A DNA stretch of 64,000 nucleotides from Paludibacterium yongneupense DSM 18731 (GCF_000422925.1 NZ_AUGZ01000018.1:1-64000); one strand, 5' to 3'; numbered from the stretch's first letter, positions 45,126-54,801 are shown. The notes: a model not told the origin generated them from the sequence alone. Translations and numbers: made by a program.

Positions 45126-45719
45126 ATGCCCATGCTGCGTTCTCTGGCGGGTTTATCGTTTCTACTGCTGTCGGCCCTGCCTGTCTCGGCCGCCACCGTG
45201 CTGGTCTTTGGCGACAGCCTGTCCGCAGCGTACGGACTGGCGCCCGGCCAGGGCTGGGTCGACCTGCTGGCCCGCGACCTGGGCCCGCGCCATCGTGTCA
45301 TCAACGCCAGCGTTTCGGGCGAGACCAGCGCCGGCGGCCTGACCCGCCTGCCGCAGACTCTCGCCCGCGTCCATCCCGACATCGTGGTCCTCGAGCTTGG
45401 CGGCAACGACGGATTGCGCGGCCTGCCGCTGCCCGAGATGGCCGTCAATCTCGAGCGCATGGTCGAACTCAGCCGACGCGCGGGTGCACGCGTCGTCCTG
45501 ATCGGGCAGCAACTGCCGCCCAACTACGGGCAGAGCTATGGGGACGCCTTCCACGCCGTCTTTGACGCTCTCGCGCGGCGGCGGCGGCTGATCTACGTGC
45601 CGCTGCTCGTCGCCGGCTTCGAGCGCGATCTCGCACGCTTCCAGAGCGACGGTATCCATCCCCGCGCCGAAATGCAGCCGCGCATGATGCTAACGGTCAA
45701 AGCCAGGCTGCCATTGTAA
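45126..45719 (+). CDS. tesA: GDSL-type multifunctional esterase/lysophospholipase
   Basis: A 197-residue exported SGNH hydrolase: signal peptide (to about VSAA, residue 23), block I FGDSLSAAYG with the nucleophile serine, block II glycine in SVSGETSAGG, block III GGNDGLRG and block V DGIHPRAE with the catalytic Asp/His. E. coli TesA has thioesterase, lysophospholipase and arylesterase activity. The second ATG (45132) has better spacing from GGA and may be the true start. Confidence 0.9.
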   Translation: MPMLRSLAGLSFLLLSALPVSAATVLVFGDSLSAAYGLAPGQGWVDLLARDLGPRHRVINASVSGETSAGGLTRLPQTLARVHPDIVVLELGGNDGLRGLPLPEMAVNLERMVELSRRAGARVVLIGQQLPPNYGQSYGDAFHAVFDALARRRRLIYVPLLVAGFERDLARFQSDGIHPRAEMQPRMMLTVKARLPL

Positions 45720-45900
45720 TACCGGAATGCACGCAATCGCCGCACGGGCGGCAAAGATGTCCGCAGCCGCAGGGCTTACGGCACGCCGAGACCGGCATTG
45801 CTTGATATTATCCATTCTCAATATCCCCCTCGCCGGGTTATATTCTTCTTACTCTCCGCGCACTGTCGCTGCGGCCCAACATGACAAGACAAGCCGACGC

Positions 45901-47139
45901 ATGCCCTTTTCAGCCGCGCTCAAGCGCATCACCCTTCCTTACCGCGGCCTGCCCACAGCCGTGTATATCCAGGTCGTCTGTTGCCTGATCATCAATATGG
46001 GCGGTATGGCCAAACTGTTCCTGCCCCTGTACCTGCACGAGAGCTACGGTGTCGACTTCCGCAGCGTCGGCCTGATGATTTCAGCCTATGGCGCCGGGTC
46101 GCTGCTCGGCTCCTACAAAGGCGGCGCCTTGTCCGACCGCTTCGACCCCCGCATGCTCGCCCGAGTGTTTCTGACCCTCTCCGGCCTCTGCCTGGTGCTG
46201 CTCGGCACCGCCTTGCCCTTGCCTGCCTTTCTGCCGGTGCTGCTGGTCGCCGGCATTGCCGACGGCGCCTTCCGCCCGGTCAATCAGCGCCTGGCGCTCG
46301 AACCGTGCACCGAAGCGCGCCGGCCCGTCGCACAAGGCATGCTGCGCGTCGCCACCAATCTGGGGGTCGCCTTGTCGGGCATCACCGGCGGCCTGCTGGC
46401 TTCGGTCGGTTATCATTGGGTCTACCTCAGCGATGGCGTCAGTGCCCTGCTCGCCGTGATCTGGATGGTCTGGGCCTACCGCCGCCACCCGGCCCCTGGC
46501 ATCGCCAGAAATGCGCCCAGTCGCCACGAGGTGGCGGGCAGACAAGGGCCGTGGCGAGACGGCGTGTTCCTGCGCCTGATGCTGGCCCTGATGATTGCGA
46601 CCGCGATTTTCGACCAGACCTATACCACGCTCGGCCTGTTTCTCCGACGCGACTATCAGCTCGACCCGCGCTGGCTTGGCTATCTGTTCACCCTCAATGG
46701 CCTGATGGTGGTTTTTCTGCAGGTGCCGATCGCGCATCGCATGCAGGCCTGGGGGATGGGGCGCTGTGCTGCGCTCGGCGTTTTCCTCAACGGCGCCGGC
46801 TATTGTGTGCTCAATTTCGGCAATGGACCGCTGTGGGGCATACTGATGATGATCGCGATCACCTTCGGCGAGTTGCTGCTGTCCCCCTCGCTCGCCCAGT
46901 TGGTGATGCTGCGCTCGGAAGGGCGGCAGCGCGGGCGCTATATGGGTGTCTACAGCGCGGTCTGGAGCGGGCGCACGCTATACGCTCCCGCCCTCGGCAC
47001 CTGGATCTACGCAAGTGCGGGCGGTGCGATGCTGTGGTGGGTGTGCGGCCTGGCCTCGATCGCGGCCCTTGCCGTGCAATCGCCGGCGATCAACGCCATT
47101 CTGCACCCGCAGCCGACCCCCGCCGACTGTCGCCCCTGA
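45901..47139 (+). CDS. MFS transporter
   Basis: A 412-residue, 12-helix carrier. The motif A-like loop between TM2 and TM3 reads GSYKGGALSDRFDPR, and a long central loop (about 205-220) separates the halves; GELLLSPSLAQLVMLRSEGR lies in the C-terminal half. It resembles the YfcJ/MdtH-like drug-efflux branch, without a specific substrate. Start at ATG 45901; an in-frame ATG at 45727 adds unrelated sequence. A possible promoter, TTCTCA-N18-TATATT (45815-45844), supports the shorter start. Confidence 0.84.
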   Translation: MPFSAALKRITLPYRGLPTAVYIQVVCCLIINMGGMAKLFLPLYLHESYGVDFRSVGLMISAYGAGSLLGSYKGGALSDRFDPRMLARVFLTLSGLCLVLLGTALPLPAFLPVLLVAGIADGAFRPVNQRLALEPCTEARRPVAQGMLRVATNLGVALSGITGGLLASVGYHWVYLSDGVSALLAVIWMVWAYRRHPAPGIARNAPSRHEVAGRQGPWRDGVFLRLMLALMIATAIFDQTYTTLGLFLRRDYQLDPRWLGYLFTLNGLMVVFLQVPIAHRMQAWGMGRCAALGVFLNGAGYCVLNFGNGPLWGILMMIAITFGELLLSPSLAQLVMLRSEGRQRGRYMGVYSAVWSGRTLYAPALGTWIYASAGGAMLWWVCGLASIAALAVQSPAINAILHPQPTPADCRP

Positions 47140-47297
47140 CGCCGTCCTCTCCGACCCCGCCGATTGCGAAATTCAATCGTCTCGATATCAATTTACAATT
47201 GGCGGTAAAACGTTCAAATGCCTTATAAATTTGCATCTGCTAGGCGAGGCCAGTCGCAGGATGGCTTACGTCGCAAGCACTATGCAAAGGAGAAAAC

Positions 47298-47915
47298 ATG
47301 GCTGTACTCGTAGGGAAAAGCGCACCGTTTTTTGCTGACTCCGAAAAGACTTTCTCCGCAGTACTCGGAAACGGCGAAATCGTCGACGACTTCAGTTTCC
47401 ATAAGACCACTTCCGGCAAATATGCCGTCGTATTCTTCTACCCGCTGGACTTCACCTTCGTCTGCCCGTCGGAACTGATCGCGTTCGATCACCGTCTGGA
47501 AGAATTCAAGAAGCGCAATGTCGAAGTCATCGGCATATCGATCGACAGCCAGTTCACCCATAGCGCCTGGCGTAACACGCCCGTCGAAAAGGGCGGCATC
47601 GGCCAGGTCGGTTACACGCTTGTCGCCGACCTCAAGCATGAGATTGCGCAGGCCTTCGACGTCGAGACGGCAGGCGGTGTCGCTTTCCGCGGCACCTTCC
47701 TGATCGATCGCGCCGGCCAGGTGCGTCACCAGGTGGTCAATGACCTGCCGCTGGGTCGCAATATCGACGAAGCGCTGCGCATGGTCGACGCGCTGCAATT
47801 CTTCGAAGAACACGGCGAAGTGTGCCCGGCGGGTTGGAACAAGGGCAAAAAGGGGATGAAGGCCGATACGGCCGGCGTTGCCGCCTACCTCGCCGAAAAC
47901 GCGAAGGACCTGTAA
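47298..47915 (+). CDS. Typical 2-Cys peroxiredoxin (AhpC/Prx1 type)
   Basis: Reduces hydrogen peroxide and organic peroxides. 205 residues with the peroxidatic cysteine C56 in [15 protein letters not shown] and the resolving cysteine C176 in EVCPAGW. A GGIG motif (99-102) and a C-terminal helix ending YLAENAKDL approximate the GGLG/YF pair that makes some peroxiredoxins prone to over-oxidation. No ahpF or reductase is adjacent, so thioredoxin or another reductase must serve it. GGAG precedes the ATG. Confidence 0.93.
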   Translation: MAVLVGKSAPFFADSEKTFSAVLGNGEIVDDFSFHKTTSGKYAVVFFYPLDFTFVCPSELIAFDHRLEEFKKRNVEVIGISIDSQFTHSAWRNTPVEKGGIGQVGYTLVADLKHEIAQAFDVETAGGVAFRGTFLIDRAGQVRHQVVNDLPLGRNIDEALRMVDALQFFEEHGEVCPAGWNKGKKGMKADTAGVAAYLAENAKDL

Positions 47916-47984
47916 AAGATATCGCCGCGGGACGTTCTATATCCCGCAAAAAAGGGAAACCGCTGCAAACAACATAAAAACAAG

Positions 47985-48011
47985 CCCCCCCTTCCTCTGG
48001 AAGAGGGGGGG
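47985..48011. terminator. Bidirectional terminator between peroxiredoxin and lactonase genes
   Basis: CCCCCCC (47985-47991) and GGGGGGG (48005-48011) frame a TTCC/GGAA inner stem with a small bulge. On the minus strand it is followed by CTTGTTTTTATG, on the plus strand by TTTCGCTTT. Confidence 0.62.
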
Positions 48012-48056
48012 TTTCGCTTTATGGCCGCCTCCTTTTTCCCCTTTGTGCCGCACGGG

Positions 48057-48845
48057 CTATGAGTAGAACGCCGGAGCATGCCGCCAGGCTCCCCAAGCCA
48101 CGGGATCGTGACCGACGATGACCTCCGCTCCGTTCTCGCGGGCGATCCGCCTGATCGCCTGCATGCTGGCCCGGCTCGTCTCCGCATCCCAGACCAGACC
48201 CGGTGGAATGTCCTCCTCCAGATTTTCCGTCGTGTAGCAGGCATCGCCGGTCAGCACGAAACGCTTGCCGCTGGCAAGACGAATCAGGAAGGACTGATGA
48301 CCTGGCGTGTGCCCCGGCGTGGGAAACGCACAGACGCTGCCGTCACCGAACAGATCGAATTCACCGTCGATGCACAGCCACTGCCTGGCCGCGATGCCGG
48401 TCAGGTCGGCCTGGATATAAGCCCCGTGCTGAGTGTTCGCTTCGCTGAACGCCCAATCGTACTCGCGCTGCTGGACGACGAGGCGTGCTCCGGGAAAGGA
48501 CTTGATCCCGCCCGCGTGATCCAGGTGCAGATGCGACAGAACGATGTGCGTCACCGCTTCCGGCGCGCAGCCCAGCGCGGCCAGCTGATTCACGACATAG
48601 TCGGACGGGCCCATCCGCGGGTAATAGGCGTCGACGGCGCTTCCCCAATGCTCGCGCGGATTCGCGCACACCTTGATCGAATTGCCGGTATCGAGCAGCA
48701 CCCTCGCGCCGTCATGTTCGACGAAGAAAAACGGAACGGGGACGGTAAAGGCTTCGCCCTGCCCACGGTTCAGGGTGAAGTAGTGTTTTTCGCTCTCCAG
48801 CACTCCGGAGGACAAAAAATAAAGCCTGGTCTGCGACATGATCAT
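48057..48845 (-). CDS. Metallo-beta-lactamase-fold lactonase (AHL/gamma-butyrolactone lactonase-like)
   Basis: A 262-residue MBL enzyme of the AiiA/AttM (BlcC) lactonase type: SHLHLDHAGGIKSF carries HxHxDH, followed by FPTPGHTPGHQSFLIRL, VLTGDACYT and a late histidine in VIVGHDPVAW. Such enzymes open acyl-homoserine lactones or gamma-butyrolactone. It is 28 bp after an iron-type alcohol dehydrogenase on the same strand, echoing blcC-blcB of Agrobacterium; that context favours a butyrolactone-type substrate, while quorum-signal degradation remains possible. Start at 48845 or 48839 (MIMSQ). Confidence 0.82.
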   Translation of the reverse strand: MIMSQTRLYFLSSGVLESEKHYFTLNRGQGEAFTVPVPFFFVEHDGARVLLDTGNSIKVCANPREHWGSAVDAYYPRMGPSDYVVNQLAALGCAPEAVTHIVLSHLHLDHAGGIKSFPGARLVVQQREYDWAFSEANTQHGAYIQADLTGIAARQWLCIDGEFDLFGDGSVCAFPTPGHTPGHQSFLIRLASGKRFVLTGDACYTTENLEEDIPPGLVWDAETSRASMQAIRRIARENGAEVIVGHDPVAWGAWRHAPAFYS

Positions 48846-48873
48846 TTCAATCCGTATGCCGTTTCGTCGGGGG

Positions 48874-50031
48874 TTACCACGCGCGTTCGTAGATGGCCGT
48901 GACATCGGCCAACCCGAGTTCGCACGGGTTGTTGTCCAGCAGCCGCGTCTGCAGCATGGCGGCGGCGGCCATGGCCGGAATGTCCTGCTCGGCCACGCCG
49001 ACATCGCGCAGGCGGCTCGGCAATCCCGATGCCGCGATCAGCGTTTCAAAATGGCGAACCCAGGCTTCCGAGCGCTCCGCGACCGACCCGCGCAAGGGAA
49101 CGGGCAGAACCTCGTCGGCCAGTTGCGCATACAGATCCGCACAACGCGTGCTGTTGTGACGCAGGACATGCGGCAACACCAGCGCATTGGACAGACCGTG
49201 CGCAACATGGAACAGGCCGCCGATCGGATAGGCCAGCGCATGTACGGCCGCTACCGGCGCATTGGCGAAGGCCTGCCCGGCCAGCATGGCGCCCAGCAGC
49301 ATATCTTCCCGGGCCCGCAGGTCCTGTCCGAAGCGGCAGGCCTTGAGCAGGCTGCGGCCGAGCAGGCGCAGGGCATTGATCGCCAGTTGGTCCGACAACG
49401 GATTCTTGCGATGGCGGCTGGTGAAAGCCTCGATGGCGTGCACCATGGCATCGATTCCGGTCGCTGCCGTGACGCTTGCGGGCAGCCCCAGCGTCAGGTC
49501 GGCATCTAGAACCACCAGGTCGGCATACAAGGTGTTGTCCACAATGCCGCTCTTGGTCGTCTCGCCGGTGGTGACGATCGATATCGGCGTGACTTCGGAA
49601 CCGGTCCCGGCCGTCGTCGGGATCTGCACCAGCGGCAGACGTCCGCCACCGACCTTGTCGATGCCATACATATCGGACAAAGGCCGGTCGCTGGCCAGCA
49701 GCACGGCAACGAGCTTGGCCACATCGAGCGAGGAACCTCCGCCCAGCCCGATCACCAGCCGGCAATCGAGCGAGCGCGCGCGCGCGGCGATATCCAGCAC
49801 CACCCGTTCCGGCGGGTCGGCCTGCACGTCGGCGATCACGTCGACCCGCCAGCCTGCCGACTCGAGACTCTCCAGGGCCGGGGCGAGCAATCCGCTCTGA
49901 AGCAAACCGGCATCGGTCACGATGCACGCCTGACGCTCCTTGAAGCGCGGAGCCAGTATTTCGCCCAGCCGCGCGGCGGCCCCCACCTGCACCACGATGT
50001 GGGGGACGGTATGAAACTCATAAGAAGTCAT
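48874..50031 (-). CDS. Iron-containing alcohol dehydrogenase (candidate 4-hydroxybutyrate dehydrogenase)
   Basis: A 385-residue group III dehydrogenase: GGGSSLDVAKLVAVL binds NAD(P), PTTAGTGSEVTPISIV follows, and the metal ligands are in TGIDAMVHAIEAF and HALAYPIGGLFHVAHGLSNA. Substrate is not fixed by sequence; next to a lactonase and a GABA transaminase, oxidation of 4-hydroxybutyrate to succinate semialdehyde (or the reverse) is the best guess. Start at ATG 50031 after GGAATG. A terminator separates it from gabT, so it may have its own promoter. Confidence 0.85.
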   Translation of the reverse strand: MTSYEFHTVPHIVVQVGAAARLGEILAPRFKERQACIVTDAGLLQSGLLAPALESLESAGWRVDVIADVQADPPERVVLDIAARARSLDCRLVIGLGGGSSLDVAKLVAVLLASDRPLSDMYGIDKVGGGRLPLVQIPTTAGTGSEVTPISIVTTGETTKSGIVDNTLYADLVVLDADLTLGLPASVTAATGIDAMVHAIEAFTSRHRKNPLSDQLAINALRLLGRSLLKACRFGQDLRAREDMLLGAMLAGQAFANAPVAAVHALAYPIGGLFHVAHGLSNALVLPHVLRHNSTRCADLYAQLADEVLPVPLRGSVAERSEAWVRHFETLIAASGLPSRLRDVGVAEQDIPAMAAAAMLQTRLLDNNPCELGLADVTAIYERAW

Positions 50032-50091
50032 GAAGGCATTCCAAGGGTAGAAAAATAGCGGGCGCCGATCGCCGACGGCGGTCGGATGCCA

Positions 50092-50125
50092 TAAAAATGC
50101 CCCCCTTCCTTGCGGAAGCGGGGGC
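50092..50125 (-). terminator. Terminator after gabT
   Basis: GCCCCC (50099-50104) with GGGGGC (50120-50125) and an inner CTTCC/GGAAG stem; on the minus strand it runs into five T (complement of 50093-50097). Confidence 0.72.
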
Positions 50126-50144
50126 GTGCGGCGCGAGTCGGAAC

Positions 50145-51431
50145 TTACTCGCCGGCGTCGAGCAGCGAGCGCTCGAGGATGTCGAGCGCCTCTTCCAGCA
50201 CCGTGTCTTCAATCGTCAGCGGGCACAGGAAGCGGATCACATTGCCGTAGACGCCACACGACAGCAAGATCAGCCCCAGCTCGAGCGCCCGCGCCTTCAC
50301 GCGCCCCAGGAAAGCCTGCGCCGGCTCGCCGTCTTGCATGAACTCGACCGCGACCATCGCGCCCGGGCCGCGCACGTCGGCAATCTGGGGCACGCGTGCC
50401 GCCAGTGCGCCCAGCCGTGCCTTGATGCGGGCACCAATGGCATCGGCACGCCGGCACAAGTCTTCGTCTTCGATGACGTCCAGTACCGCCAGCGCGGCGG
50501 CGATCGCCACCGGATTGCCGCCATAGGTGCCGCCCAGACCGCCGACTACGGGCGCATCCATCAATGCGGCGCGACCGACCACGCCGGACAGGGGCAGCCC
50601 GCCGGCCAGCGATTTGGCGATACACATCAGATCGGGCTTGACGTCGAAATACTCCATGGCAAACAGCTTGCCGGTCCGCGCGAAGCCGGACTGGACTTCG
50701 TCGGCGATCAGCAGGATGCCGTGCCGGTCGCACAGAGCACGCAGCGCGTGCATGAATTCGGCCGGCGCGGGCACGAAGCCCCCCTCGCCCTGCACCGGCT
50801 CGATCAGGATGGCGGCCACTTCCTGCGCCGCGATATCGTATTTGAACAGGGCTTCCACACTGGCCAGCGCATCGGCGCAGCTGATCCCATGCAGCGCGTT
50901 GGGATAGGCGGCATGGTAGACGCCCCCCGCCAGCGGGCCGAAACCGATCTTGTACGGTGCAACCTTGCCGGTCAGCGCCATGGTCAGATTCGTGCGGCCA
51001 TGGAAACCGCCGTTGAAGGAGATGATGCCGGGACGGCCGGTGGCGGCGCGGGCGATTTTCACCGCGTTTTCGACCGCTTCGGCACCGGTGGTCACAAACA
51101 GCGACTTGGCCGGTCCCTCGATCGGCGCCAGCGCGTTCAGACGCTCGGCCAGTTCGACATAGCCGGCGTAGGGCAGCACCTGATAACAGGTGTGCGAGAA
51201 CTGATCGAGTTGCGCCTTGGCTGCCGCCTGCACCCTGGGGTGCAGGTGCCCGGTGTTCAAAACGGCGATCCCGGCGGCGAAATCGATGTAGCGTCGCCCT
51301 TCCCCATCCCATACTTCGGCGTTTTTCGCGCGCACCGGGTAGATATCGGTCGCAACACCGACTCCAAGCGAGGTGGCGGCCCGGCGCCGCTGCGCCAAGC
51401 TCGTATTGTCGATCAACGTTTGCCTGTCCAT
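50145..51431 (-). CDS. gabT: 4-aminobutyrate aminotransferase (class III)
   Basis: A 428-residue PLP enzyme converting GABA and 2-oxoglutarate to succinate semialdehyde and glutamate. Motifs: FVTTGAEAVENAVKIARAAT, ISFNGGFHGRTNLTMALTGK, AILIEPVQGEGGFVPAP, LLIADEVQSGFARTGKLFAM and the PLP lysine in CIAKSLAGGLPLSGVVGR, all GabT-like. The start is the ATG at 51431; an extension upstream lacks conservation. It lies 61 bp after the last transporter gene, so uptake and transamination are probably linked. No succinate-semialdehyde dehydrogenase is in the window. Confidence 0.92.
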   Translation of the reverse strand: MDRQTLIDNTSLAQRRRAATSLGVGVATDIYPVRAKNAEVWDGEGRRYIDFAAGIAVLNTGHLHPRVQAAAKAQLDQFSHTCYQVLPYAGYVELAERLNALAPIEGPAKSLFVTTGAEAVENAVKIARAATGRPGIISFNGGFHGRTNLTMALTGKVAPYKIGFGPLAGGVYHAAYPNALHGISCADALASVEALFKYDIAAQEVAAILIEPVQGEGGFVPAPAEFMHALRALCDRHGILLIADEVQSGFARTGKLFAMEYFDVKPDLMCIAKSLAGGLPLSGVVGRAALMDAPVVGGLGGTYGGNPVAIAAALAVLDVIEDEDLCRRADAIGARIKARLGALAARVPQIADVRGPGAMVAVEFMQDGEPAQAFLGRVKARALELGLILLSCGVYGNVIRFLCPLTIEDTVLEEALDILERSLLDAGE

Positions 51432-51492
51432 CTGTCGGATCCTATCCAAGTGAAGCGCGGCGGGCACGACGCCCGTCGCAGTAAACAGCCTC

Positions 51493-52320
51493 CTAAGCCC
51501 CGGGCAAGGAGGAACGCAGTTTCTCGGCCCTGCCGCGCAGGAATTCGAGCGCCAGCAGCATGCACACCGAAATGGCGATCAGTATCGTCGCCACGGCGGC
51601 GATGGTCGGGCTGATATTCTCGCGAATGCCGCTGAACATCTGCCGCGGCAAGGTCGTCTGTTCCGGCCCCGCCAGAAACAGCGTGACCACCACCTCGTCG
51701 AAAGAGGTGCCGAATGCGAACAAGGCCCCCGAGACCACGCCGGGGGCGATCAGCGGCAAGGTGATGCGGAAAAACGCATGCAGCGGCGTTGAGCCAAGGC
51801 TGCTGGCCGCGCGCAGCAAGTTGGTATTGAAGCCCTGCAAGGTCGCGCTGACGGTAATGATGACGAAGGGAACGCCGAGCGCAGCGTGGGTCATGATCAG
51901 CAGACCGTAGCCGCTGGTCAGGCCGAGCGGAGCAAAAAACAGATAGCTGGCAACGCCGAGAATGACCACGGGCACCACCATCGGCGAGATCAGCACGCCC
52001 ATCAGCAGCGCCTTGCCGCGAAAGCGCGCCCGGGTCAGACCGACCGCGGCCATGGTTCCGAGCAAGGTCGCCACGACCGTCGCCGACGGTGCGACGATGG
52101 CGCTGTTCTTAAGCGAATTCATCCATTCCGGCGAATGGAAAAAGTCCTGATACCAGCGCAGGGAAAATCCTGTCAGCGGATAGAGCAGAAACTCGCTCGA
52201 ATTGAACGACAACGGCACGATCACGAGGATGGGCAGCACCAGGAACAGCAGCACCAGCGCGCAGATGACGCGGAAGGTGTAGTACCAGATGCGTTCGGGC
52301 AGCGTGACGAAGGATTGCAT
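51493..52320 (-). CDS. ABC transporter permease (PotC/YdcV type)
   Basis: A 275-residue inner-membrane permease with six helices and the ATPase-contact EAA loop reading LLRAASSLGSTPLHAFFRIT. It belongs to the polyamine/GABA/opine-type importers. Second permease of the cluster; the other permease gene ends 21 bp upstream. Confidence 0.9.
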   Translation of the reverse strand: MQSFVTLPERIWYYTFRVICALVLLFLVLPILVIVPLSFNSSEFLLYPLTGFSLRWYQDFFHSPEWMNSLKNSAIVAPSATVVATLLGTMAAVGLTRARFRGKALLMGVLISPMVVPVVILGVASYLFFAPLGLTSGYGLLIMTHAALGVPFVIITVSATLQGFNTNLLRAASSLGSTPLHAFFRITLPLIAPGVVSGALFAFGTSFDEVVVTLFLAGPEQTTLPRQMFSGIRENISPTIAAVATILIAISVCMLLALEFLRGRAEKLRSSLPGA

Positions 52321-52341
52321 GGCGGTCTCCGTTGGCGGGGC

Positions 52342-53598
52342 TCAGCCCAGTTGCAGTCGGTTGGCGCCGATGAGGCGGTTGTACACGGCGTACAGGATGA
52401 GTGTCGCCAGCAGCAGCAGCGTCCCCAGCGAAGTGGCCATGCCCCAGTTGACGGTGGTATTGGTATAGAAGGCGACGAAATAACTGACCATCTGATCCTT
52501 CGGGCCGCCGAGCAAGGCCGGCGTGATGTAATAGCCGATACTGAGGATAAACACCAGCAGGCCGCCCGCCGCCAGTCCGGCGACGGTCTGCGGAAAATAG
52601 ACGCGCCAGAAGCTGAGGATGGGGTGGCTGCCCAGCGAAATCGCCGCCCGCATATAGCTGGGTGAAATCCCGCGCATCACGCTATAGATGGGCAGAATCA
52701 TGAACGGCAGCAGGATATGGACCATGGAGATGTAGACGCCGGTACGGTTGAACACCAGCTCCAGCGGTTCGCGCGTCAGGCCTAGCCCGATCAGCGCCGA
52801 ATTGATCAGCCCCCCGGATTGCAGCAGCACGATCCAGGCGGCGACACGCACCAGCACCGATGTCCAGAACGGCAGCAGCACCAGAATCATCAGCAGATTG
52901 CTCTTGCGCGTCGGCAGCGTCGCCAGCAGGTAGGCCACCGGAAAGCCCAGCAGAACGCACACCAGGGTCACGACCAGACTCATGCCGAAAGTACGCGCGA
53001 ACACATCGAGATAGATCGCGCGGTCCGGCTCGGAATGCACGACTTCGCCCTGATCGTTGACATTGTGGTCGAGCGAGGCCAGCAGGTAAAACGGCGTCGT
53101 GGGAGAGGCATTGCGCGCAATCGCGTGCCAGTAGGCAGGATCGCCCCAGCGATCGTCGACCGTCAACAGCGCGGCGCGGGCAGACGGCGCCGCACGCTCT
53201 TCGGGCAAATGCCGCACCGTCTTCATCACCAGGCTGCGATAGCCGGCGATTTCCATATTCAGTCGTTTGCCGGCCGCGGCCAGCGCGTATCCGTCTCCGC
53301 CTGCGCGGGTCAGATCGGACAGCAGCGCGCGGCTGGTGGCCTCATCCGGCATGGTCTTGCCATTCCAGTGCTTGAGCGCCTGCAAGGTGGCGGGCATCAC
53401 GCGCACCACTTCCGGGTTGCTCACGCTTTGCCGCAACATGGCGGCGATAGGCAGCATGAAGGTCACGATCAAAAACAGCAGCAGGGGCAGGATCAGCGCC
53501 AGCGACTTCAGCTGGCTGACGCGTTCGATGCGGCGCAGCTGCGCCTTCATCGGCACCCCGGTATTCGTCAGCAGCACGGCAGGACTCATATCGCTCAT
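52342..53598 (-). CDS. ABC transporter permease (PotB type) with a large periplasmic insertion
   Basis: A 418-residue permease, about 120 longer than typical PotB. TM1 is residues 33-55; a mostly polar 140-residue stretch (about 57-200) then faces the periplasm before the conserved five-helix core, which carries the EAA loop MRAAISLGSHPILSFWRVYF. The insertion may contact the binding protein or ligand. The frame and neighbours are clear; the ATG at 53598 is the only start near the periplasmic-binding-protein gene. Confidence 0.88.
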   Translation of the reverse strand: MSDMSPAVLLTNTGVPMKAQLRRIERVSQLKSLALILPLLLFLIVTFMLPIAAMLRQSVSNPEVVRVMPATLQALKHWNGKTMPDEATSRALLSDLTRAGGDGYALAAAGKRLNMEIAGYRSLVMKTVRHLPEERAAPSARAALLTVDDRWGDPAYWHAIARNASPTTPFYLLASLDHNVNDQGEVVHSEPDRAIYLDVFARTFGMSLVVTLVCVLLGFPVAYLLATLPTRKSNLLMILVLLPFWTSVLVRVAAWIVLLQSGGLINSALIGLGLTREPLELVFNRTGVYISMVHILLPFMILPIYSVMRGISPSYMRAAISLGSHPILSFWRVYFPQTVAGLAAGGLLVFILSIGYYITPALLGGPKDQMVSYFVAFYTNTTVNWGMATSLGTLLLLATLILYAVYNRLIGANRLQLG

Positions 53599-53661
53599 CG
53601 TCGTCTCGCTCGCATGAAGGGCCCGGTCGGCACCCCGGCCGGGCCACGGTAAAACAGCCGC

Positions 53662-54699
53662 TTACTTGGCTGCCCAGGCGTTGAAGCGTTGCTCGAGTTC
53701 TTCGCCGTTATCCACCCAGAATTGCACGTTAAGTGCCATGGCATTCTTGATGTTGGCGGCCGCGGTCGGCAAGTCGGCCTGCACGGCCTTGCTCAGCAGG
53801 GGCAATGCCTTGACGTTGGTCGGACCATAGGCGATGTTCTCGGAATAGATCTTCTGGTATTGCGGCTTGCTGGCAAAAGCGATGTACTTCAATGCTTCAG
53901 CCTTCTTGGGCGAGCCCTTGACGATGGCCCAGGAGTCGACATCGTAGATGCTGCCGCCCCAGACAATCTTCAGGTTTTTGTTGCCATCCTTCTGCGCCAG
54001 CGCGATGCGGCCGTTGTATGCCGAGCTCATGACCACGTCGCCGGATGCCAGGAACTGGGCCGGTTGAGCACCGGCATCCCACCACTGGATCGCCGGCTTG
54101 ATCTGATCGAGCTTCTTGAACGCGCGATCGACACCGGCCTTGGTCGCCAGCACCTTGTACACATCGGCCGGCTTCACCCCGTCGGCGAGCAGGGCGAATT
54201 CCAGCGTGTACTTGGCCCCCTTGCGCAGGCCGCGCTTGCCCGGAAATTTCTTCAGATCCCAGAAATCCTTCCAGCCGGTCGGCGTTCCCTTCAGCTTGGC
54301 GGCGTTATACGTCAGCGCCGTCGACCACACAAAAATACCGGCGCCGCACTGGCTGACCGCGGCCGGAACGAAATCTTTCTTGTTGCCGATCTGGCTCCAG
54401 TCCAGCTTCTCGAACAGTCCTTCGTCGCAGCCGCGGATCAGTTCCGGCGTTTCCACCTCGACCACGTCCCAGCCGATATTGCCGGCTTCGACCATGGCCT
54501 TGATCTTGGCCATCTCGCCGTTGTACTCGCCGGTCACCAGATGGACGCCGCTCGTCTTCTGGAACGGGCCGTAATAGGCCTTGACCTGGGCATCCTTGTT
54601 CGATCCGCCAAAGGAGATCAGAGTGAGATCGGTGGCGGCATGCGCGGCCAGCGGGATCAGACAGCTCAGGGCGAGCCACTTGGGAGCGTTAAACGTCAT
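53662..54699 (-). CDS. Periplasmic binding protein, polyamine/GABA type (PotD-like)
   Basis: A 345-residue exported solute-binding protein (signal peptide ending AAHA). It shows DLTLISFGGSNKDAQVKAYY, WDVVEVETPELIRGCDEGL, TPTGWKDFWDLKKFPGKRGL and MSSAYNGRIALAQ, the layout of PotD/PotF-like (SBP type 2) proteins. Polyamine, GABA or a related amine is the probable ligand, consistent with gabT downstream. Start at ATG 54699 after GAGGAAACCC. Confidence 0.9.
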   Translation of the reverse strand: MTFNAPKWLALSCLIPLAAHAATDLTLISFGGSNKDAQVKAYYGPFQKTSGVHLVTGEYNGEMAKIKAMVEAGNIGWDVVEVETPELIRGCDEGLFEKLDWSQIGNKKDFVPAAVSQCGAGIFVWSTALTYNAAKLKGTPTGWKDFWDLKKFPGKRGLRKGAKYTLEFALLADGVKPADVYKVLATKAGVDRAFKKLDQIKPAIQWWDAGAQPAQFLASGDVVMSSAYNGRIALAQKDGNKNLKIVWGGSIYDVDSWAIVKGSPKKAEALKYIAFASKPQYQKIYSENIAYGPTNVKALPLLSKAVQADLPTAAANIKNAMALNVQFWVDNGEELEQRFNAWAAK

Positions 54700-54801
54700 G
54701 TCGGGTTTCCTCACAGCAATAAATGAACACAAAGTCCTGATTTCTGCACAAACCGCCCCGCGCCGGGGATACGACCGGCGAGGGCGGACATCCTGCACGT
54801 C

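Noticed and set aside
48057-48845. Calling the MBL enzyme a glyoxalase II
   Set aside because: The N terminus and HTPGH context fit AiiA/AttM-type lactonases better, and the gene neighbourhood is C4 metabolism.
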